Part shown: piece by piece, positions 1 to 5,124 of the stretch
Numbering within the stretch: the stretch's first letter is position 1
Layout: each line of letters opens with the position of its first letter
Assembly (NCBI GenBank): GCA_051002015.1
Contig: JBPCMS010000104.1
Coordinates: forward strand, 1-8,001
Reading direction: 5' to 3'
Source: JACDBE01 sp051002015
Lineage (GTDB): Bacteria; Actinomycetota; Acidimicrobiia; Spongiisociales; UBA5794
DNA: 8,001 bases
Notes under the pieces: model-generated
Database searches by the model: none
The model's input: the letters and a program-made list of their open reading frames with translations, nothing else
What the model was told of the DNA's origin: nothing
Made by a program: the position numbers and the translations under genes

Positions 1-1703
1 GGGGCGAGCAGCCGCTCGAAGTCGCCGATCTGCAGATCCTCGAGCCGGCCCAGCGCCGTCGACCGCTCCTTGTCGTCGTCGGTGAGGATGATCTGCCGCA
101 CCACCTCGAGACGGTCACCGGTGAACATGTACTCGGTGCGGGCCAGCCCGATCCCCTCCGCTCCATTGGCGCGGGCCAGGGCGGCGTCGTCGGGCCGGTC
201 GGCGTTGGCCCACACCTGCAGCCGGCGCACCTCGTCCGCCCAGCCCAACAGCGTCTCCAGCGCCTCGGAGGTGGTGGCCGGCTCCAACGGTACGGCCCCC
301 TGGTAGACGGCGCCGGTGGTGCCGTCGATGGTGATCACGTCGCCGGCGACGAGACGGACGGCGCCGATGCGGAGCTCCCCCCGGTCGGTGTCGACGGCGA
401 CGTCGGTCCCGGTCACCGCCGGTGTCCCGGTGCCCCGAGCCACCACGGCGGCGTGCGAGGTCCCCCCACCGTGGCTGGTGAGCACCCCGGCGGCGGCGAT
501 GACGCCGGACAGGACCTCGGGGGTGGTCTCGCGCAGGACCATGATCACCGCCCGGCCGGAGCGCCCCGCCTCCTCGGCCGATCGGGCGTCGAACACGATC
601 TGGCCGGTGGCGGCACCGGGGGATGCGGCCCCGCCGACGATGATCGGCGAGGCATTGCCGGGGATGATCCGGTCGTGGAGCATGGTCTCCAGGCTGTCGG
701 CGTCCACCCGCAGCAGCGCCTGGTCCCGGTCGATCCGGCCCGATTCGGCCAGATCGACGGCAATCTGGACCCCGGCCCTGGCGCTGCGCTCACCGGGCCG
801 GGCCTCGAGCAGCCACAGCCGCCCCCGCTCGCACACGAAATCGACCCGCATCATGTCGCCCGCCTTGTCATCGAGCCTGGACACGATGTCGAGGAGGGAC
901 CGGGCGGCCAGGGGGCTCGTCTCCTCGAGCTCATCGAGCCCGCCGGGGCCGGTGTCGACCGGGGTATCCGCACCGGCGGCGAACACAACGACGGGGGCCG
1001 CATCGCCGGTCTCGGGGTTGCGGCTGAAGGCGACCCCGCTGCCCGAGCCTTCGCCGGATGAGCCGAACATCATGGTGTGGACGATCACCGAGGTCCCCAC
1101 CTCGTCGGCGACGTCGTGGCGCCACCGCCAGCGGCGCGCCTCGGTGGAGTCCCATGAGGCGAGAACCGCCTCGATGCCCTCCCGGAGCTGGGTCAACGGA
1201 TCGACGGGGACAATCCGCTGCGATTCCTCCACGATCAGCGCCTCGAGCAGCTCCGGATCGGCCAGCACCCCCTCCACCCGGTGCCGCGGGACCTGGCGCA
1301 GCGCAGCCAGGCCCTTCAGGAATTCGGTCTGGATCGACCTGGCGAACCCGGGCGAGGCCCAGGCGGCGAGGTCGGCTCGCGACTCCGGGTTGACTCCGAC
1401 AAGGCGGGCGCTGGCCAGGATGCCGGGCATCGGCACCGGCGGGCTCGACCGAACCGCCAACAGCAGCGGTCGGCCGAGCGGAGAGGCGGCACCAAGCCGC
1501 CCCACCGCCTCGGCGATCTGATCCCATGCCTTTGGAGGAAGCTCCCCGGAACCGAGGAAGCGGCGACAGGCGAGGTCGCTGACGGTGAATCCCGCAGGCA
1601 CCGGAAACCCTGACGCCGCCAGGTCCCGCATGGTGCGGCCCCGCATCCCCAGGTGGTCGGAGGCATCCGGCAGAGCCTCGGCGAAGTCCCAGACGAAGCG
1701 CAT
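1..1703 (-). CDS. Pyruvate,phosphate dikinase-like protein, partial (C-terminus beyond window)
   Basis: About 567 N-terminal residues are visible; the family is usually about 870 residues. The order fits pyruvate,phosphate dikinase (PPDK), which interconverts pyruvate + ATP + Pi and PEP + AMP + PPi. An ATP-grasp domain comes first: FPVPAGFTV near 33-41, AVRSS near 83-87, HTMMFG near 209-214, SGVAFSRNPETG shortly after. The swivelling phosphohistidine domain follows, with GGGTSHAAVVARG and catalytic His at 417. The PEP/pyruvate barrel starts with GLARTEYMF (519-527). ATP-site residues are altered relative to the clostridial enzyme: GGKG reads GMRG (Lys22 to Arg21), Asp321/Glu323 read Arg286/Asp288, and Gln335 of the LQTR motif reads Glu300. 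ATP use is therefore doubtful, though His417 and the barrel motif remain. ATG 1703 is the first start after the upstream thioesterase stop, 5 bp away, so the two are probably co-transcribed. No strong ribosome binding site is seen. Family assignment is firm; catalytic function is not. Confidence 0.85.
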   Translation of the reverse strand, partial: MRFVWDFAEALPDASDHLGMRGRTMRDLAASGFPVPAGFTVSDLACRRFLGSGELPPKAWDQIAEAVGRLGAASPLGRPLLLAVRSSPPVPMPGILASARLVGVNPESRADLAAWASPGFARSIQTEFLKGLAALRQVPRHRVEGVLADPELLEALIVEESQRIVPVDPLTQLREGIEAVLASWDSTEARRWRWRHDVADEVGTSVIVHTMMFGSSGEGSGSGVAFSRNPETGDAAPVVVFAAGADTPVDTGPGGLDELEETSPLAARSLLDIVSRLDDKAGDMMRVDFVCERGRLWLLEARPGERSARAGVQIAVDLAESGRIDRDQALLRVDADSLETMLHDRIIPGNASPIIVGGAASPGAATGQIVFDARSAEEAGRSGRAVIMVLRETTPEVLSGVIAAAGVLTSHGGGTSHAAVVARGTGTPAVTGTDVAVDTDRGELRIGAVRLVAGDVITIDGTTGAVYQGAVPLEPATTSEALETLLGWADEVRRLQVWANADRPDDAALARANGAEGIGLARTEYMFTGDRLEVVRQIILTDDDKERSTALGRLEDLQIGDFERLLA

Positions 1704-1708
1704 CGGGG

Positions 1709-2149
1709 TCAGGGGTAGAGGATGAGCTGGGTGTTGCGGAAGAGACCGATCTTCCTTCCGGTCTCCTCGGCGGTGATCATGGCGTCCCACACCTGGGTGG
1801 TGCGACCGCCGTGCACCATGGTGGCCGCGGCCGACATGTACCCCGCCAGCAGGGTGCTGGTGTGGTTCGACTTGAGCTCGATGGTGGTGAAACCGACCGC
1901 TCCGTCGGGGAGGGAGGCGACGCATCCGTATCCGGCGGCGGTGTCGGCGAGGGCGACCACCGTGGCGGCGTGGAGGTAGCCGTGTGACGCCTCGTGGCGG
2001 CGCTGCACCTCCATCCGCATCACGCACCGGCCGCGGTCCAGGGACACGATCTCGATACCGAGCAGCCCGGGGAGGCGGTGGCGCCCCCGGTAGTCGAGGA
2101 ATCGCGCCAGCTCGGTTGGATCAGCGGGGAACGGCGGCATGTCGGGCAT
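1709..2149 (-). CDS. PaaI-family hotdog-fold thioesterase
   Basis: The 146-residue protein has the size and pattern of a stand-alone 4HBT/PaaI thioesterase, which hydrolyses acyl-CoA thioesters in the cytoplasm. The hotdog helix signature is HEASHGYLHAATVVALADTAAG (residues 52-73). Asp69 sits in the usual acidic catalytic position and His60 in the conserved G-x-x-H position. The following strands (FTTIELKSNH, then a GGRTTQVWDAMIT strand) match the family's C-terminal beta-sheet. The substrate cannot be read from the sequence. The start at 2149 and a second in-frame ATG at 2140 are both possible; neither has a clear Shine-Dalgarno. It is the first gene of a likely two-gene transcript with the dikinase-like gene and is divergent from the carbonic anhydrase. 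Confidence 0.85.
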   Translation of the reverse strand: MPDMPPFPADPTELARFLDYRGRHRLPGLLGIEIVSLDRGRCVMRMEVQRRHEASHGYLHAATVVALADTAAGYGCVASLPDGAVGFTTIELKSNHTSTLLAGYMSAAATMVHGGRTTQVWDAMITAEETGRKIGLFRNTQLILYP

Positions 2150-2208
2150 GGGGGGAAGCTAGCGGCTGGTCGACATCGGAGGGCCGATCTGTCACGGGCT
2201 CCGCTCCG

Positions 2209-2214
2209 TATGAT
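2209..2214 (+). promoter_or_regulatory. Possible -10 element for the carbonic anhydrase gene
   Basis: TATGAT stands in the 77-bp divergent spacer, 12 bp before the carbonic anhydrase ATG, in otherwise GC-rich DNA. A start about 7 bp downstream would leave a 5' leader of only a few bases, as is common in actinobacteria. No convincing -35 hexamer lies at 16-18 bp. This is inference from one hexamer. Confidence 0.35.
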
Positions 2215-2226
2215 GTAGCCCCCCTC

Positions 2227-2724
2227 ATGACCGGTCCCTTCGACGACCTCCTCGCCGCCAACCGGACGTTCGCCGTGGCCTTCGACCCGAGCGGCTTCGA
2301 CGGTGTCGCCCGCGCCGGAATCGCCGTTGTCACCTGCATGGACTCCCGCATCGACACGCTCCGCATGCTCGGTCTGGTGCCCGGCGATGCCAAGATCCTT
2401 CGCAATCCCGGCGGCCGGGTGACCACCGAGGCGTTGGAGGCGTTGGTGCTCGGCGTACACCTGCTGCACGTCGAACGAATCCTCATCGTGCCCCACACGA
2501 GGTGCGCCATGGCGTCGCACACCGAGAACGACCTCAGGGAGAAGGTGAGCGAATCGAGCGGTCAGGACGCCTCCTGGCAGTCCTTCGGAGTGATCGAAGA
2601 CCAACTGGCCTCCCTGGAGGAGGACGTCCGGATGGTGCAGTCGCACCCGCTGATCCCCGACACCGTCTCGGTTGGCGGGTTCCTCTACGACGTGGACACC
2701 GGCCTTCTCGACCAGAAGCTCTGA
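2227..2724 (+). CDS. Beta-class carbonic anhydrase
   Basis: The 165-residue protein is a beta-carbonic anhydrase, a zinc enzyme that interconverts CO2 and bicarbonate. The zinc site is complete: Cys37 in CMDSR (37-41), then His90 and Cys93 in HTRC. The Asp39-Arg41 dyad that controls the fourth zinc ligand is also present. RNPGGRVTTEAL (from 59) corresponds to the family's RNAG segment. The short length and GFLYDVDTG near the C-terminus resemble the small mycobacterial type represented by Rv1284, not the longer plant-like forms. The reading frame is open upstream to 1984, but that part is antisense to the thioesterase. ATG 2227 matches the family N-terminus (a short F-D-D-L-L-A-A-N helix) and is preferred. 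No Shine-Dalgarno is visible, consistent with a very short leader. Transcription is divergent from the thioesterase gene. Confidence 0.93.
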   Translation: MTGPFDDLLAANRTFAVAFDPSGFDGVARAGIAVVTCMDSRIDTLRMLGLVPGDAKILRNPGGRVTTEALEALVLGVHLLHVERILIVPHTRCAMASHTENDLREKVSESSGQDASWQSFGVIEDQLASLEEDVRMVQSHPLIPDTVSVGGFLYDVDTGLLDQKL

Positions 2725-2820
2725 CCTCGCGAAACCTCTGGCGGGATGGCGATTGGGGATATACCCTGTGCCGTGCGCCATCGCCGTTCTTGGCTCCCTG
2801 CCGGCAGCACTCCGGGTCTT

Positions 2821-2836
2821 CCGACGCGTTCGTCGG
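2821..2836 (+). promoter_or_regulatory. Perfect 6-bp inverted repeat in whiB leader
   Basis: CCGACG-CGTT-CGTCGG is a perfect 6-bp stem with a 4-base loop. No T-run follows, so it is not a typical intrinsic terminator. It could be an RNA hairpin or a DNA operator. Confidence 0.4.
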
Positions 2837-2870
2837 GGAACAGAGAGTGAAGCGGTGGTGTTCATACGGT

Positions 2871-2888
2871 CGCCAGGTCCCCCTGGCG
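2871..2888 (+). promoter_or_regulatory. Perfect 7-bp inverted repeat just upstream of the whiB ribosome binding site
   Basis: CGCCAGG-TCCC-CCTGGCG is a perfect 7-bp stem with a 4-base loop, ending 12 bp before the GGAGG at 2901. The position suits a structure that influences ribosome access or mRNA stability, or an operator. The role is inferred. Confidence 0.45.
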
Positions 2889-2900
2889 AGCCGAGACGAT

Positions 2901-2905
2901 GGAGG
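2901..2905 (+). promoter_or_regulatory. Shine-Dalgarno of whiB; decides the start codon
   Basis: GGAGG lies 9 bases before ATG 2915 but 15 bases before the second in-frame ATG at 2921. The first is therefore chosen. Confidence 0.7.
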
Positions 2906-2914
2906 CAAACGCCC

Positions 2915-3196
2915 ATGGTGATGGCGCTCAACGATCTTGTGTGGGAGCCCGACGAAGGGTGGCGCGACGCCGCCGCCTGTGCCGGATCCGACCTCGACAT
3001 CTTCTTCCCGCTCGGGGAGGACGAGAGTTCGGCCGCGCCCGCCAAGGCCATCTGCGCCATCTGTCCCGTCCGCGAGGACTGTCTCAACTACGCCCTCAGT
3101 ACCAACCAGCCCGAAGGGGTGTGGGGTGGGATGACCGCTCCAGAGCGTCGACGCCTGCGGCGCCGGCTGCGCGAGCGGCAGCGCAGGGCGAGCTGA
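2915..3196 (+). CDS. WhiB-family iron-sulfur transcriptional regulator
   Basis: The 93-residue protein carries the full WhiB signature: four cysteines ligating a [4Fe-4S] cluster (Cys22, then Cys47-x2-Cys50-x5-Cys56). The G-V-W-G-G turn (68-72), which contacts sigma factor region 4 in studied members, follows. The C-terminus is a very basic helix (RRRLRRRLRERQRR) of the kind that binds DNA. Family members sense redox state or nitric oxide and act with the principal sigma factor in development, redox homeostasis or antibiotic response. Which subgroup this belongs to cannot be settled by eye. The frame is open upstream to 2672, but the Shine-Dalgarno at 2901 fixes the start at 2915. The broken EEP gene begins 16 bp after the stop, suggesting one original transcript. 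Confidence 0.93.
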   Translation: MVMALNDLVWEPDEGWRDAAACAGSDLDIFFPLGEDESSAAPAKAICAICPVREDCLNYALSTNQPEGVWGGMTAPERRRLRRRLRERQRRAS

Positions 3197-3211
3197 GCCA
3201 GGGGCCGATCG

Positions 3212-3880
3212 ATGCGGCTGTCGATCGGCACCTTCAACCTCAACAACCTCTTCTCCAGGTGGAACTTCGTGGGTGCCATCGAGGACCTCGTCACGGGCGA
3301 GCCGGTCGGCGGAGTCACCCTGCGCTATGAGTTCACCGATCCAGACAGCTACCGGGTGCGCACCTTCGCCGGCCGGTTGGTCAAGGCGAAGGACCCGTCG
3401 GAGACGACGGCGGTCGCCGAGCGGATTCTTCGTATGGATGCAGAGGTGCTCGCCGTCCAGGAGGTGGAGAGCATCGCCGTGCTGCGCGAGTTCAACACCG
3501 ACCACCTGGGAGGCATCTACCGCTACGCCGCTCTGGTCGAGGGCAACGATCCCCGGTTCATCGACGTCGGGGTGCTGTCGCGCTTGCCGCTGGGGGCGGT
3601 CACCTCGCACCAGAACCGGGTCCATCCCGCCTCTCCGGCTGTGCCGGTATCCTCCCGCGACCTGCTCGAAGTCGAGGTTCTCAACCGCGCCAACGGTGAC
3701 CGGATGGTGACCCTGTACGTCAACCACCTCAAGAGCAAGTTCGTCCCGTTCCCTCAGGACCCGATCGCGGGCGGGGCCGCGGCAGACGCCCGGCGCCGCC
3801 TCCAGGCCGAGAGCATCTCGAAGGTGGTGGGGGAGCGGCAACGCCCCGACGGCAGCGAGCCCGTACCCGCCGCTCGATGA
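3212..3880 (+). pseudogene. EEP-family nuclease/phosphatase, N-terminal fragment of an interrupted gene
   Basis: The 222-residue ORF begins exactly like an endonuclease/exonuclease/phosphatase protein (DNase I-like fold): GTFNLNNLF (6-14) with Asn9, then QEVE with metal-binding Glu84, IDVGVLSRLPLG (117-128), and VNHLKSK with His172. The ADARRRLQAE helix comes next. In intact relatives this is followed by a G-D-x-N-D motif and, near the end, S-D-H-x-P. Here the frame turns into unrelated sequence after about residue 213 (near 3850) and stops at 3880. The lost C-terminal motif is found about 1.1 kb downstream at 4960-5072 in the same orientation. The fragment lacks catalytic residues and should be inactive. 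GGGG at 3201-3204 is a plausible ribosome binding site. A short residual translation product is still possible. Confidence 0.8.
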
Positions 3881-3904
3881 AGGCTCGCGTCTGACCAGGT
3901 CCGA

Positions 3905-4773
3905 CTACAGGGGGCGCGCCCACCAGCCGAACGTGCGCAGCACCACCGAGTTGGCGGGTTGTTCTCCGGGCTGAAACTGATGAGCGCGTCCCCCTCGAGA
4001 TCGATGTCGTACCGGATCTCGACCTGGGCCCAGACGGGCTCGTTCCGGGTGACGAGCCCGAAATCGATCACCGGCATGGGCATGAAGCCGGACAGCGGCA
4101 CGAATTGGTTGCCGACCTGGAATACGTTCTCGAGGTGGATGAGCGTCTCCGACTGCTGTCGGTCGCCCAGCGCCTTCCACTGCCCGTTGACCAGCTGCCA
4201 CAGCGCGTGACGGACCACGCGGAAGCAATGGCACCACTTGTCGTCGGCCGCGAACGGTGGAAAGTAGTAGCCGGTCTGGCCGAAGATCGAGCCACGGTGG
4301 TCCGCAGGTGGAGCGGACCGGAACCGCCCCCTGGACGGCGTGGGAGGGATGGCTTCGATTGGCAGCACGAAGTGCGAGGTCGCGCCAACGCTGAACCGAA
4401 TGAGGTCATTGCCACCCCAATGGCGCTCACCGAAGATGTGGGTGCCGTCGGAGAGGTCCTCGACCCCCAGTCCGCCCTCCTTGCGGTGCTCGGTCATCAC
4501 GGGGCGGAACTCGCCGATCGTGGGCGCGTCCGTGAGCGAAAGCTGTCCCTCGATCCCGGCCACCTTCGGCCACTCCACCAGCTCGTGTAGGTGCGTCGTG
4601 TCGATGGGTGTCGGCGCGGGACCGTCCGGAACCGGAGGCTGGAAGGTGCTCCGGCTCGCCCGTCGCAGGGCCATCACGGTGTGCTGCAGGGCGAGGAGAT
4701 TGGCCTCCTGCCGGTCGCGCAGCTGGGTGAGGGCGTACGTCGTGTCCTCGTCGAACTCGACGCCAGGTGCCAT
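3905..4773 (-). CDS. Hypothetical protein, apparently frameshifted near its 3' end
   Basis: I do not recognise this family. Read from ATG 4773, the protein starts with a probable helix (about 8-40, rich in Leu, Gln and Arg) and a Pro-rich linker. A long, apparently beta-rich region with many aromatics follows, including C-H-C at 181-183 and repeated G-x-F/P-x-F segments. There is no signal peptide or membrane span. At about 3955-3957 (after E-N-N, residue 272) the frame becomes Arg/Ala-rich and runs on to 3754 across the EEP gene. One base earlier or later, a different frame gives a clean end, A-N-S-V-V-L-R-T-F-G-W-W-A-R-P-L, with TAG at 3905. A single missing base, for example one G in a C-C-G-G-C-C run, would restore a 289-residue protein. 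Third codon positions look less GC-biased than in neighbours, hinting at transfer. No homology call is made. Confidence 0.6.
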
Positions 4774-4862
4774 CAGCACGGTGCGCGTGGCTCGGCGTCT
4801 GCCGGACCACCTGTTCTCTGGGCAGGCGCCCGGGTCGCTGGCTTGTCGGTCGTCGCTTCCAT
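4773..4862 (-). CDS. Small upstream ORF or true N-terminus of the hypothetical gene
   Basis: ATG 4862 follows a GGGGG run by about 6 bases and opens a 29-residue frame, MEATTDKPATRAPA and onward, rich in Ala, Pro and Thr. It ends in TGA whose A is also the A of ATG 4773 (TGATG overlap). This can be a coupled leader peptide. Alternatively, it is the real N-terminus separated from the main frame by a second indel. The long in-frame extension of the main gene to 4899 has no ribosome binding site and is less likely. The sequence alone does not decide. Confidence 0.35.
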   Translation of the reverse strand: MEATTDKPATRAPAQRTGGPADAEPRAPC

Positions 4863-4959
4863 GATGTGCCCCCGTTCCCCGAGACGCTGCTGATCTCATA
4901 ATGAGCAGGAGGGCGACAACCGGTCGCTGCAGGCTAGGACTGCCGATCTGTGCCTACAA

Positions 4960-5072
4960 CTGCTCCGGTACGGCTCGGGGTCGCCCAGACCGGCGCCTTC
5001 ATCGACCGCCGGGACCGCCTCGGCGGCAACGGGTCGGACCACGACCCGGCCTGGATCACGCTCGACCTGTGA
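4960..5072 (+). pseudogene. EEP-family C-terminal remnant
   Basis: The frame is open from 4938 after a TAG at 4935. It has no credible start codon or ribosome binding site, yet its end reads GAFIDRRDRLGGNGSDHDPAW and then I-T-L-D-L-stop. S-D-H-D-P-A-W is the C-terminal catalytic motif (Asp-His) of endonuclease/exonuclease/phosphatase proteins, and the terminal beta-strand is typical for the family. It is on the same strand as the N-terminal fragment at 3212-3880, and together they give both ends of one gene. Recognisable homology begins around 4960-4980. The stop lies 52 bp before the flavoprotein gene. Confidence 0.8.
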
Positions 5073-5124
5073 CCCGGTGACTCGGTAGCTTGCCGCCCAC
5101 AGCGATGCGACCACCGGGGGCACC

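Larger units (their letters stand above)
2725..2914 (+). promoter_or_regulatory. Upstream region and probable leader of whiB
   Basis: This 190-bp gap contains no credible gene. It holds an AT-rich patch, GGGATATACCCT, whose TACCCT (2762-2767) fits the actinobacterial TAnnnT -10 pattern but without a clear -35. Downstream are a 10-bp palindrome (2798-2807), a hairpin (2821-2836), a second hairpin (2871-2888) and a Shine-Dalgarno (2901-2905). A long structured leader is plausible for a WhiB gene. No rho-independent terminator for the carbonic anhydrase is apparent. Confidence 0.4.
3851..4960. other. Approximate 1.1-kb segment interrupting the EEP gene
   Basis: EEP-like coding stops near 3850 and resumes near 4960. 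The intervening DNA holds one minus-strand gene of unknown function and no transposase, integrase or resolvase. No clear terminal inverted repeats or target-site duplication were found by eye at either edge. The central EEP part, including the G-D-x-N-D motif (about 100 residues by comparison with family length), is missing, so this looks like a replacement or insertion plus deletion, not a clean transposition. Ends are estimates from where family-like residues stop and restart. Misassembly is an alternative. Confidence 0.55.

Noticed and set aside
316..1521. Long plus-strand open frame opposite the dikinase-like gene
   Set aside because: The product is Ser/Arg/Pro-rich with no motif, while the minus strand encodes clear PPDK motifs. 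It is a GC-rich antisense shadow.
1984..2226. Upstream extension of the carbonic anhydrase frame
   Set aside because: It is antisense to the thioesterase and low complexity. Family length and N-terminus fit ATG 2227.
2020..3841. Two long minus-strand frames across carbonic anhydrase, whiB and EEP
   Set aside because: They overlap strongly supported plus-strand genes, lack motifs and show shadow-like composition.
3754..3904. C-terminal extension of the hypothetical minus-strand frame into the EEP gene
   Set aside because: The residues turn Arg/Ala-rich and antisense to conserved EEP sequence. The alternative frame ends cleanly at 3905.
4773..4899. ATG at 4899 as start of the hypothetical gene
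   Set aside because: There is no ribosome binding site, the residues are low complexity, and a different frame in the same stretch has a better start signal.
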